Below, piece by piece: positions 14,190-21,867 of a DNA stretch of 22,366 nt (positions are counted from its first letter, which is position 1; the number at the start of each line of letters is the position of its first letter). Location of the stretch: the NCBI GenBank assembly GCA_002408125.1, contig DHQO01000040.1, positions 1-22,366 of the forward strand, in the 5' to 3' direction. The notes beneath the pieces are model-generated. The model did no database searches and was not told the origin of the DNA. It was given only the letters and a program-made list of their open reading frames with translations. The position numbers and the translations under genes were made by a program. This DNA comes from Hyphomonadaceae bacterium UBA5336. GTDB taxonomy: Bacteria > Pseudomonadota > Alphaproteobacteria > Caulobacterales > Hyphomonadaceae.

Positions 14190-14594
14190 TCAATGCTCGA
14201 AATAATAGCGCGCCAGCCGGTCGGCGAGGTCGCGGCCCTCGGCGGCATAGCGCTTTTCCGCGTCCACGGTGGCCTGGTCGCAACGGCGATAGCGCCTGCG
14301 GGAATCGGAGAAACTGTTGTTGAAGGCTTCCACCATGGCCTCGCGCAGCGGCCCCCGGCGCGGTGCTTCCAAGGTCAGCAGCTCGATCATGTGCTGGCGC
14401 CAGTACTGGTCGTCCTCGCCATTGCAGACATAGCGCACGCCATGGGCCGAGCCGAGCACGCCGGCCAGGCGCACTGTGTCGCGCAGATAGGCCTGGTTGC
14501 GCAGGGGCAGGTCCTGCGCGCTTGCCCTCGGGCCGATGCTCAGGCATGCGGCGAGGACAAGGAGGATGCAGAAATGGGAGACTTTCTGTGCCAT
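14190..14594 (-). CDS. TIGR02301 family exported protein
   Basis: The 134-residue protein resembles the alphaproteobacterial TIGR02301 family, whose function is unknown. The conserved core is LAGVLGSAHGVRYVCNGEDDQYWRQHM (43-69), followed by FNNSFSDSRRRYRRCD (91-106). Two cysteines (C57 and C105) are placed to form a disulfide. The N-terminus is an export signal. A signal-peptidase I site after A-S-A (24-26, before Gln27) is the better reading, although LAAC at 14-17 imitates a lipobox. ATG 14594 overlaps the divergent dehydrogenase gene by 21 bp. It heads a same-strand run continuing into the GGT gene 72 bp on and then the two lipoprotein genes. Confidence 0.85.
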   Translation of the reverse strand: MAQKVSHFCILLVLAACLSIGPRASAQDLPLRNQAYLRDTVRLAGVLGSAHGVRYVCNGEDDQYWRQHMIELLTLEAPRRGPLREAMVEAFNNSFSDSRRRYRRCDQATVDAEKRYAAEGRDLADRLARYYFEH

Positions 14595-15566
14595 GCGGCC
14601 ACATTTGCGCGCATCGAGGATCGGCTCAAGCGGTTTGGTGAGTCGCTCAGTCCACTGGTGATGAAGGATGACGGAAGCTTCATCCGGCCCTGGAGCGGGA
14701 GCGGTGATTCCGGGGGCGTGCTGGATGTGGTGTACTGCACTACGGATGTGTTTTTCTCCCCCTCTGCACGAGACTTTTTTGCCCGGATCTTTCAGGCCCA
14801 GAGGCTCGACTGGTTCCAGTCTTCCGCAGCCGGGCTTGACGCACCCATCCTGCGCCAGGTTGGGCGGAAGGCGGGGATTTATACCTCCGGCCACGAACAC
14901 GCCGCAGCGATTTCCGAATGGGTGCTCTGGGCAGCACTGGAACACTTTCAGGGCGGCCCGGCCCGCCGCGCCGCCCAGGCAAGGGAAGAGTGGGCCTATC
15001 TACCGTTCCGCGAGCTTTCCGAGACGCGCTGGGTCATCGTGGGATTCGGCCATATCGGGCGTGAGGTCGCCCGGCGCCTGCGCTGGCTCGGCGCGCATGT
15101 CACCGGCGTGCGCCGCACCCCGGGTCCGGACGTGGACGCCGATGCCATGGTGGCGCCCGATGAAATCCAGGCTGCCCTGGGCGAGGCCGATGCGGTCCTG
15201 CTCTGTCTGCCACTGACGCCGGACACCGAGCGACTGGCCAGTACGGACTTCTTTGCTGCGATGATGCCTGGTGCCCTGTTTTTGAATGTCGGGCGCGGCA
15301 AGCTGGTCGATGAAGCGGCACTACTTGCCGGGCTCGATGCCGGACGCCCCGGCCATGCCAGCCTGGATGTGACCGTCACGGAGCCACTGCCAGAAGGCCA
15401 TCCGATCTGGCAGCATCCGCAGATTACCCTGACCCCGCACATTTCGGCCCAGACACAGGCGGCCAGGGTGCGAACGGACGCGTTGTTCCTGGACAATCTC
15501 GAAGCCTATCTCACTGGCGCCGAGATGAAGAATCTGATCGAAAAGAGCGTGTTCCTTGATGATTAG
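14574..15566 (+). CDS. D-2-hydroxyacid dehydrogenase family protein
   Basis: Proteins of this family reduce 2-keto acids with NAD(P)H. The 330-residue protein has the Rossmann motif VGFGHIG (156-162) and the three catalytic residues Arg241 (LFLNVGRGKLVDE), Glu270 (VTVTEPLP) and His289 (TPHIS). After the second Rossmann strand it has VRR (179-181) rather than an acidic residue, so NADPH preference is possible. The N-terminal 60 residues are less conserved. The start ATG 14574 has GGAGG with 8-nt spacing; it places the first 21 bp inside the divergent TIGR02301 gene. A later ATG (14661) is the alternative and would avoid the overlap. The substrate is unknown (glyoxylate/hydroxypyruvate-like is a family guess). 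MscS follows 60 bp downstream. Confidence 0.9.
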   Translation: MGDFLCHAATFARIEDRLKRFGESLSPLVMKDDGSFIRPWSGSGDSGGVLDVVYCTTDVFFSPSARDFFARIFQAQRLDWFQSSAAGLDAPILRQVGRKAGIYTSGHEHAAAISEWVLWAALEHFQGGPARRAAQAREEWAYLPFRELSETRWVIVGFGHIGREVARRLRWLGAHVTGVRRTPGPDVDADAMVAPDEIQAALGEADAVLLCLPLTPDTERLASTDFFAAMMPGALFLNVGRGKLVDEAALLAGLDAGRPGHASLDVTVTEPLPEGHPIWQHPQITLTPHISAQTQAARVRTDALFLDNLEAYLTGAEMKNLIEKSVFLDD

Positions 15567-15626
15567 CGCAGCGTTTTGAGCCGCAAAGTCTGGTCCAGGG
15601 CCGTCGCTTGGATGTAATAGAAAGAC

Positions 15627-16832
15627 ATGGTGTCGTCCCGTCCAATCCTTCGCATGTTCAAGGCGGAAGCTGCGCCCTCGAGCCATGACCCCGTCGAGGC
15701 CCTGACCGAAACGGCGGAGTCAGCGACCGAGGCAGCAGGCTCGCTGCTTGCCTGGTTGCGCTCGGGCTCGCGCGAGGCGCTGGTCGCTGCGGGGATCACC
15801 GTGGTTGCCATCATTGCGCTCTACGTATTGCGCTGGGCGCTCGGGAAGGCCATCGGCCGACTGCCGCAGGCCGACGATGTCTCCCTGGCCGCCATGGCCG
15901 AGCGCATCGTGAAACGCTTCCGCGGCTATTTCATCATCGCCATCGCGCTCTATATCACCAACACCATCGTGCCGCTGCCCGATGCCGCGCAGGCCTTCAT
16001 CTCGGTGCTGCTGGTCGTGACCGGCGTGCTGCAGCTGGCCGAGTGGGTGCAGGAGGCTTCCACGTCTGTGGTGCGCCGGAATGTGCGGCGTTCCTCCAAT
16101 GACGCCTCCTCGCTGGCTTCGGCGGTGAACATCATCAAATGGTTTGTCACCGTCGCCGTCTGGTCGGTCGCCGCCCTTTTGATCCTGGACAATGTCGGCG
16201 CCGATGTCAGCGCGTTGATCGCCGGTCTCGGCATTGGCGGTATCGCTGTCGGTCTGGCCGCCCAGGGCATGTTCCGCGACCTGTTCAGCTCGCTCTCGAT
16301 CATCTTCGACAAACCCTTTCAGGTCGGCGATACCATCCGTTACGGCGACACTTGGGGCACGGTCGAGGATATCGGCCTGAAGACCACCCGCATCCGCGCC
16401 AAGCATGGCGAGCAGATCATCATCTCCAACACCATGCTGCTGGATCATGAGATCCACAACATGAAGCGGATGGCGCGCCGGCGGATCGAGACCGGCTTCG
16501 GCGTCATCTACCAGACCCCGCCGGACCTCGCCGAGCGCATTCCCGGCATCGTGGCCGAAACGGTCAAGACCATCCAGGGCGCCGAATTCGACCGCTGCGG
16601 CATGTCCGGCTATGGCAATTCGTCGATCGATTATGAACTCGTCTTCTATTCGCTGAACCCGGATTTCAACCGCTCCATGGCGATCCGCAGCCATGTGCTT
16701 CTGGCCCTGTTCCGCCGGTTCCGGGAAGACGGTATCGAGTTCGCCTATCCGACGCAGACGCTCTATATTGAAGGCGCCAGCGAAGAGGCCGTCGCCGCCA
16801 CCGTGCAGACCCTCAAGGCCGCCGGCGAATAG
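15627..16832 (+). CDS. MscS-type mechanosensitive channel
   Basis: The 401-residue protein opens under membrane tension to release solutes from the cytoplasm. About five membrane segments are visible, at 52-70, 100-117, 121-141, 168-188 and the pore helix 193-225. The pore helix has the glycine/alanine pattern AGLGIGGIAVGLAAQG and continues into MFRDLFSSLSIIFDKPFQVGD. The beta domain has WGTVEDIGLKTTRIR (243-257) and IISNTMLL (265-272). The alpha/beta C-terminal cage follows and ends with a short helix. Its larger N-terminal membrane part resembles YnaI/MscM-size relatives more than E. coli MscS. ATG 15627 has only a weak purine-rich region (GAAAG); ATG 15654 is an alternative. It may be transcribed with the upstream dehydrogenase, 60 bp away. 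Confidence 0.92.
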   Translation: MVSSRPILRMFKAEAAPSSHDPVEALTETAESATEAAGSLLAWLRSGSREALVAAGITVVAIIALYVLRWALGKAIGRLPQADDVSLAAMAERIVKRFRGYFIIAIALYITNTIVPLPDAAQAFISVLLVVTGVLQLAEWVQEASTSVVRRNVRRSSNDASSLASAVNIIKWFVTVAVWSVAALLILDNVGADVSALIAGLGIGGIAVGLAAQGMFRDLFSSLSIIFDKPFQVGDTIRYGDTWGTVEDIGLKTTRIRAKHGEQIIISNTMLLDHEIHNMKRMARRRIETGFGVIYQTPPDLAERIPGIVAETVKTIQGAEFDRCGMSGYGNSSIDYELVFYSLNPDFNRSMAIRSHVLLALFRRFREDGIEFAYPTQTLYIEGASEEAVAATVQTLKAAGE

Positions 16833-16915
16833 CGCCGGCCTGACCCGACGTCCCGGCTTGACGCCTCGCGCCAGCCGGTCACCTTTTCTGCCAACGAGAC
16901 AAAGGGAGGTGCGGC

Positions 16916-17695
16916 ATGGCAGGCCATGAATTCGCAAACGTCACGACCGAAGGCAATCTGCTGATCGTGGAGATCAACCGGCCTGAGAAGATGAACGCGG
17001 TCCACCCGCCGGCCAACAAGGAACTCGGAGAGATCTTCGACGATTTTGCCGCCAATCCCGATCTCTGGATCGCCATCATCACCGGGGCGGGCGAGCGTGC
17101 CTTCTGCGCCGGCAACGATCTGCGCTACCAGGCCGAGGGCGGGGACATGTTCCAGGTGCCGAGCGGCTTTGGCGGGCTGACCAGCCGCTATGATCTCGAC
17201 AAGCCGGTGATCGCGGCGGTGAACGGGGTTGCCATGGGCGGCGGCTTCGAGATTGCGCTCGCCTGCGATCTCATCATCGCGGCCAATACCGCCCGCTTTG
17301 CCCTGCCGGAGCCGAAAGTGGGCCTTGCCGCCCTTGCCGGCGGGCTGCACCGCCTCCCCCGCCAGATCGGGCTGAAGCGGGCCATGGGCATGATCCTCAC
17401 CGGCCGCCATGTCATGGCCGAGGAAGGCATGGAGTTGGGCTTCGTCAACGAGGTGGTGCCCCAGGCGGAACTCATGGACACCGCCCGTCGCTGGGCCGGC
17501 CTGATCGCCGAGTGCAGCCCGATGTCGATCCGCGCCTCCAAGCAGGCCGTGATGGGCGGACTTGATATCGCTGGCCTGGAAGAGGCTCTCAACACGCGGT
17601 TTCCGGCGGTCGGCGAGCTCTTCAAATCTGCTGATTTTATCGAAGGCCCGCGCGCCTTTGCCGAAAAGCGAAAGCCGAACTGGACCGGGCGCTAG
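16916..17695 (+). CDS. Enoyl-CoA hydratase/isomerase (crotonase) family protein
   Basis: The 259-residue protein has the crotonase fold and probably hydrates or dehydrates an acyl-CoA double bond. Oxyanion-hole elements are CAGNDLR (64-70) and VNGVAMGGG (102-110). Both catalytic glutamates expected from rat enoyl-CoA hydratase (E144/E164, 20 residues apart) are present as E112 (GGGFEIALACD) and E132 (FALPEPKVGL). AGGLHRLPRQIGLKRAMGM and the FAEKRKPNWTGR end are typical of the unspecific family members in alphaproteobacteria and actinobacteria. The exact substrate is unknown. ATG 16916 is preceded by GGGAGGT. It lies 83 bp after the MscS gene with no obvious terminator between. Confidence 0.92.
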   Translation: MAGHEFANVTTEGNLLIVEINRPEKMNAVHPPANKELGEIFDDFAANPDLWIAIITGAGERAFCAGNDLRYQAEGGDMFQVPSGFGGLTSRYDLDKPVIAAVNGVAMGGGFEIALACDLIIAANTARFALPEPKVGLAALAGGLHRLPRQIGLKRAMGMILTGRHVMAEEGMELGFVNEVVPQAELMDTARRWAGLIAECSPMSIRASKQAVMGGLDIAGLEEALNTRFPAVGELFKSADFIEGPRAFAEKRKPNWTGR

Positions 17696-17704
17696 GCTGA
17701 GGGC

Positions 17705-18298
17705 CTAGGACTCGTGCGGCTTGAGGAAGCGAATCCCGAAATTGCGGCCCTGACTGCGCACGACCTCGCCGCGCAGGTTGCCGACACTGACGCGCTCACC
17801 GATCGGCGGGGGCAGGCGTTCGGCCTCGAAGCCGGCCCCGGTCAGCGAGATGTCGACCACGCGGCAGTTGAGAACACCGCCAGCCTCCAGCTTTACCTCG
17901 GCCAGGCCCCGCGTTTCAAAACGGGGCGAGGCACGGTCCTCGGCAAGGCCCAGCTTGTCGCGATTGATCAACCAGGTCAGCTGGTCGGCCAGCTTGTCGC
18001 GCTTGCGGTCGGTATGTTCGAATTTCAGCAGGAAGGCGCCCGCCGCCACGCGCACAACTTCGCCCTCGATGCGGCCAAGATCGTCGATGTAGCAGACCAG
18101 CTTGTCGCCCTGGTTGGGCACATTGCGCGTGCGAATTTCGGCGCTGCGGGCGGACATGGAGACCGTGCGCAGACGCTGTTCCTCACCGGCGCTGTTGCGG
18201 AACCGCCCCGTCAGGGCCACGGGCAGTCTGCGCTCGGTCTGGATCGTTCGCCGTATGGGCGCGGGCGTGCCTGCTGTCTGGCGCGGTGCCGCCGTCAT
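17705..18298 (-). CDS. Tandem PilZ-domain protein
   Basis: PilZ domains bind cyclic di-GMP and couple it to motility, polysaccharide or other outputs. The 197-residue protein seems to hold two. The second (about 122-193) has both binding motifs, R126-FET-R130 and D149-I-S-L-T-G154, so it should bind the ligand. The first (about 20-95) has R-L-P-V-A in place of RxxxR and S47-M-S-A-R-S52 in place of DxSxxG, so it looks non-binding. A helical linker (100-120, DKLADQLTWLINRDK) separates them. There are no membrane segments. ATG 18298 has GGAG with about 9-nt spacing. It converges with the enoyl-CoA hydratase gene (10 bp gap) and is divergent from the GMC oxidoreductase. The output partner is unknown. 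Confidence 0.87.
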   Translation of the reverse strand: MTAAPRQTAGTPAPIRRTIQTERRLPVALTGRFRNSAGEEQRLRTVSMSARSAEIRTRNVPNQGDKLVCYIDDLGRIEGEVVRVAAGAFLLKFEHTDRKRDKLADQLTWLINRDKLGLAEDRASPRFETRGLAEVKLEAGGVLNCRVVDISLTGAGFEAERLPPPIGERVSVGNLRGEVVRSQGRNFGIRFLKPHES

Positions 18299-18445
18299 GT
18301 CTGGTCGCTCCGTGGTTGCAATGCACAGTTTCGGCGCATGCTACGAAGTCTAGGTAGAAGCCATGTGTTCATAAATGGTTGCGGCAACAGATCGAGAACG
18401 ACAAAAGCTTTATCAATATAAGCACACACCGGGAGGAGTAACGGC

Positions 18446-20086
18446 ATGCGCGGGAAGGAATTTGACTTTGTCATCATTGGAGCAGGCAGCGCCGGTTGTG
18501 TGCTCGCCAATCGCCTGAGCGCCGATCCTGACATTTCGGTTTGTCTGATCGAGGCCGGCAAGAAGGATACCTCCCTGATGGTGCGCATGCCGGCCGGCGT
18601 GGGCAATCTGATCAAGGATGTGAATGCGTATAATTGGGGCTTTCACACTGCGCCCCAGGCCCATATGGGCGGCCGGGAACTGTGGTGGCCACGCGGGCGC
18701 GGCTGGGGCGGCTCCTCCTCGATCAACGGCATGGTCTATATTCGCGGCCATGCGCGCGACTATGACCAGTGGCGCCAGACCGGACTGACCGGCTGGGGCT
18801 ATTCCGATGTCCTGCCCTATTTCCGGCGCTCGGAAAGTTATGGCGGCGGCGAGAACGCGTTTCATGGCGGCGAGGGCCCTCTGTGCGTCTCCGAAAGCCC
18901 GCTCGACAGCCCGCTCTACTCGGCCTTCATCGAAGGCGGGCGCGCGGCGGGCCATCCGGTCACGACGGATTTCAACGGCGCCCAGCAGGCCGGCATGGGG
19001 CCATACCAGCGCACCATTTATTGTGGCGAGCGCTGGAGCGCCTCCTTCGGCTATCTCCGCCCCATCGCCGATACGCGCGAGAACCTGACGGTGATCTCTA
19101 CCGGGATGGTGACGCGCGTGCTGGTGGAGGGGGCGCGCGCGGTCGGCGTGGAACTGGTCGAGGGCAAGGGCCGTCAGACCGGGGAGATCCGGGCGGCGCG
19201 CGAAGTGCTGGTGTGCGCCGGCGCGGTGCAGTCGCCCCAGCTTCTGATGCTCTCGGGCATCGGCCCGGCAGAGCATGTCAGGTCCCATGGCATCGCGCCG
19301 GTGCTGGATGTGCCCGGCATCGGCGCCAATCTGCAGGACCATCTGGATGTCGTCGTGGTCAACCGGATGACCCAGAAACTGTCGGCCTATTCCAGGCAGA
19401 AGGGTCTGAAGAAGCTCGCCGTCGGTGTGCAGTACCTCATCAACAAGACTGGGGCGGGTGCGGACAATTTCCTCCAGGCCGGCGCCTTCCTCAACTCACG
19501 CGAGGGTCTCGACCGGCCGGACCTGCAGCTGCATTTCATCAATGCCGCGATGATCGACCATGGCCGGGTCGACCTGAAGGATGACGGTTTCACGCTGCAT
19601 GCCTGCCAGCTGCGCCCGGAAAGCCGGGGCACGATCACGCTGCGCTCGCCGGATCCGTTCGCCCCGCCGGTGATCGACCCGAACTATCTTGCCGCCGAGG
19701 AAGACCGTCGCGCCATGCGGGAATCCGTGAAGATCTGCCGCGAGATTGTCGCGCAGACGCCGTTCGATGCCTTCCGCGGCGAGGAAGTGGTGCCGGGCGC
19801 GGCCTGCCGGAGCGATGCCGAGATCGATACCTATATCCGCGAGACCGGCGAGACGATCTATCACCCGGTCGGTACGGTTGCGATGGGGGCCAATGACAGC
19901 GCGCCACTAGATGGCGAGCTGCGCTTGCGTGGGATCGAGGGCCTGAGGGTGGTGGATGCCTCGGTGATGCCGACCCTGATCGGCGGCAACACCAATGCGC
20001 CGACCATCATGATTGCGGAGAAGGCAGCCGACATGGTCCTCGGCAAGCCGGCCATGGCGCCGGCCGAGCTGGAGCTGTCTGCCTAG
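18446..20086 (+). CDS. GMC family FAD-dependent oxidoreductase
   Basis: GMC enzymes (choline/alcohol dehydrogenase class) oxidise alcohols using FAD. The 546-residue protein begins with FAD motif IIGAGSAGCVLANRLS (10-25) and has the GMC signature region WGGSSSINGMVYIRGHARDYDQW. The C-terminal active site is His473 (YHPVGTVAMG) and Asn517 (GGNTNAP), 44 residues apart, as in choline oxidase (H466/N510). No signal peptide is present, so it is cytoplasmic or membrane-associated. The substrate cannot be set from sequence; choline is only one of several possibilities, and no betaine aldehyde dehydrogenase gene is adjacent. ATG 18446 is preceded by GGGAGGAG. Its stop overlaps the convergent PAS gene by 4 bp. 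Confidence 0.93.
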   Translation: MRGKEFDFVIIGAGSAGCVLANRLSADPDISVCLIEAGKKDTSLMVRMPAGVGNLIKDVNAYNWGFHTAPQAHMGGRELWWPRGRGWGGSSSINGMVYIRGHARDYDQWRQTGLTGWGYSDVLPYFRRSESYGGGENAFHGGEGPLCVSESPLDSPLYSAFIEGGRAAGHPVTTDFNGAQQAGMGPYQRTIYCGERWSASFGYLRPIADTRENLTVISTGMVTRVLVEGARAVGVELVEGKGRQTGEIRAAREVLVCAGAVQSPQLLMLSGIGPAEHVRSHGIAPVLDVPGIGANLQDHLDVVVVNRMTQKLSAYSRQKGLKKLAVGVQYLINKTGAGADNFLQAGAFLNSREGLDRPDLQLHFINAAMIDHGRVDLKDDGFTLHACQLRPESRGTITLRSPDPFAPPVIDPNYLAAEEDRRAMRESVKICREIVAQTPFDAFRGEEVVPGAACRSDAEIDTYIRETGETIYHPVGTVAMGANDSAPLDGELRLRGIEGLRVVDASVMPTLIGGNTNAPTIMIAEKAADMVLGKPAMAPAELELSA

Positions 20087-20625
20087 TCGTTGCTGGAAAC
20101 CAGCCGCAGATGCGGGCGTTTGACCGTGCGCTGTGGCGCGCGGATTTCGGAAATGGTGTGGCGCCAGAGCGGGCCATTGGCCAGCGTCTCGCCGCCGAGC
20201 GGCTGGTAGTGACCGAGAATCCGGCGCGGCGCATTGATCGGGCCGGGCAGGGGCGCCAGGGCGATCTCGACATTCAGGATCTTGCCGAGCAGGGTCTCGC
20301 CGCGCGCGCGGATGATGCCGGGGCTGGCTTCGGCGGTGACCGCACCGATAACGGAGCTGGCGAGGTTGCGGTCCGCGCCCATCCACAGGTCCATGAAGTC
20401 CTCATCGCAGACCGACTTGCCGAAATAGTCGGCCAGGGCCTCGCCCGCGGTCCGGAAGGTCCAGCTCTTCGGGCCAGCCTCGCGCAGGACAAAGATGTTA
20501 CGGATCAGGGCAGTAGGTTCACCAGAACGTGTCGTGGGTGACAGGCCCAGCATCGGTGCCTGTTCCATACGGCGCCATGCCTCCAGCATGATGCGTGTGT
20601 TCGGATGCGCGGTACGGTCCAGCAT
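20083..20625 (-). CDS. PAS_5 domain protein
   Basis: The 180-residue protein resembles the PAS_5 family (PF07310), single-domain sensor-like proteins common in alphaproteobacteria. The core runs about 12-150: the N-terminal helix (TRIMLEAWRRMEQAP), FRTAGEALADYFGKSVCDEDFMDLW (57-81), the ILNVEIALAPLP and RRILGHYQPLGG strands, then a polar tail. There is no kinase, GGDEF or transmembrane segment, so if it signals it must act through a partner. Caulobacter MopJ, a PAS-type motility regulator, may be a distant analogue, but this is a guess. ATG 20625 is preceded by GGAG. It converges with and overlaps the GMC gene. Confidence 0.8.
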   Translation of the reverse strand: MLDRTAHPNTRIMLEAWRRMEQAPMLGLSPTTRSGEPTALIRNIFVLREAGPKSWTFRTAGEALADYFGKSVCDEDFMDLWMGADRNLASSVIGAVTAEASPGIIRARGETLLGKILNVEIALAPLPGPINAPRRILGHYQPLGGETLANGPLWRHTISEIRAPQRTVKRPHLRLVSSND

Positions 20626-20832
20626 TCGGTATTGCTCCAGCCAAGCTCTTTTTTGAGGCGTGCCTCATGGTCGGGTGCGGTGTCGGGCCGGCCCTCGCAA
20701 GCTCCGCGCCAGACCCGTTTGCTCAACCTGCAGGGGGCAATTGAAGCTTAACGCGGCCCCCTTGTTCGCCAGCCAAGGGAAAAACGGCACGGATGATGCT
20801 TCTGGTCAGGGGAATTCTTCAGGAGGCTTCAC

Positions 20833-21783
20833 ATGAATGTGTCAGCGCGGAACATCTGGCTTGGCGGAGCGGCAGCGGTCTCCCTTCTGGTGATCGCCGG
20901 TGCGGCCACGGGCCAGACGCCCTGCTCGAACATGGGCTGTGGCGGTGGCACCCCTCCGCCACCCCCACCGCCGGAGAACAATTGCTGTGGCATGCCGACC
21001 GGCCAGACGGTGGCTCTTCCAAATGTCCATATTGGCGGCGCCAGCGTGTCGGTTTCCACGCCCACGGTTTCGGTCCAGCAGAGCCAGTTCAGCTATTCGC
21101 GTTCGTCCTATTCCGGCTATTCCAACCAGTATAGCGGAGAGCGCCAGGTCACGACCTTCCTGTCGGGCGGCGGTGCTTATTTTGCCAGCGAGGGCACCGC
21201 GCCTTCCTCCTTGCAGAGCCTGAATGTCACGAGTTCCGAGCGCTATACTGAAACCATCGAGGAGCAGGTGCCGGTCAGCGAGGAGATCTGCGTCGAGCCG
21301 GAAAACCCCTATATCGAAAAGCTCATCCCCGTGCGCGCAGTGTGCCTCGACGATACCGGTTCGCCGCACCCGGCCAGCCAGGTGACCGGCGATACGCGCA
21401 TTCCCAATCTCTATGAGGGCGAGATCTATCGCTGCATGGCCGGCACCTCGATGCAGGTCACGGTCGGCGCGCTGGACGGCGAAGAGGCCGACTTCACCCA
21501 CGGCGAGAGCTTTTCGTGTCAGAAGGGCGAGGCGCTGGTACGCCGCGCCAATGGCGAGCTCTCCTGCGCTCCGCAGATCCCGCAGCGCGACTGCAATGAG
21601 CGCTCCCTGCTGCGCCAGTACGGCCCGGGCGTGAAACTCGTGCGCACCGTCGAGCGCGCCGAGTGCGTGCCTGAGACCCGTACGCGCATGGAAACCCGCA
21701 CCCGCGAAGTCGAGCGCATCCGCCCGGCCATGTCGGCTGGGCCCATCGTGCTCGATGGCGGCGTCGGCCAGGGCGTGAACTAA
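20833..21783 (+). CDS. Uncharacterised secreted Cys- and Pro-rich protein
   Basis: I do not recognise this 316-residue protein. It has a signal peptide (residues 1-27, hydrophobic LGGAAAVSLLVIAGAA) and then a Cys-Gly cluster, C31SNMGC36GGG. A Pro7 run follows (41-47), with C51-C52 after it. A Ser/Tyr/Gly-rich stretch lies at 85-105, and the region 137-280 holds seven further cysteines (153, 171, 201, 229, 245, 254, 278). The C-terminus (275-297) alternates Arg/Glu/Thr (ETRTRMETRTREVERIR). Eleven cysteines after the signal suggest a disulfide-bonded envelope or surface protein. ATG 20833 has AGGAGG with 7-nt spacing. The 207-bp upstream gap holds an AGGGGGC/GCCCCCT stem (20732-20762) but no convincing promoter. 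It is convergent with aroC. Confidence 0.85.
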   Translation: MNVSARNIWLGGAAAVSLLVIAGAATGQTPCSNMGCGGGTPPPPPPPENNCCGMPTGQTVALPNVHIGGASVSVSTPTVSVQQSQFSYSRSSYSGYSNQYSGERQVTTFLSGGGAYFASEGTAPSSLQSLNVTSSERYTETIEEQVPVSEEICVEPENPYIEKLIPVRAVCLDDTGSPHPASQVTGDTRIPNLYEGEIYRCMAGTSMQVTVGALDGEEADFTHGESFSCQKGEALVRRANGELSCAPQIPQRDCNERSLLRQYGPGVKLVRTVERAECVPETRTRMETRTREVERIRPAMSAGPIVLDGGVGQGVN

Positions 21784-21785
21784 GG

Positions 21786-21819
21786 AAAAAAGGCTCAAGG
21801 GCCCTTGGGGGGACCCTTG
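21786..21819 (-). terminator. Intrinsic terminator of aroC
   Basis: On the minus strand CAAGGGTCC pairs with GGGCCCTTG (9 bp, one G-U) around CCCCAA. AGCC and T6 (complement of 21786-21791) follow. It lies 49 nt beyond the aroC stop and next to the end of the convergent secreted-protein gene. A second hairpin precedes it on the minus strand (21821-21846, 11 bp). Confidence 0.7.
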
Positions 21820-21867
21820 CGGGCGGGGCTGGCGACAGCTCCGCCCGGTCGATTCCGGAGAAAGGCT

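Noticed and set aside
16916..17695. Possible loss of a catalytic glutamate in the enoyl-CoA hydratase (Gly in AMGM)
   Set aside because: The true catalytic pair is the two glutamates 20 residues apart, and both are present (E112, E132). The AMGM position is not one of them.
18446..20086. Assignment of the GMC gene as betA (choline dehydrogenase)
   Set aside because: Motifs show the GMC family only; no betB, betI or choline transporter is nearby, so the specific symbol is not supported.
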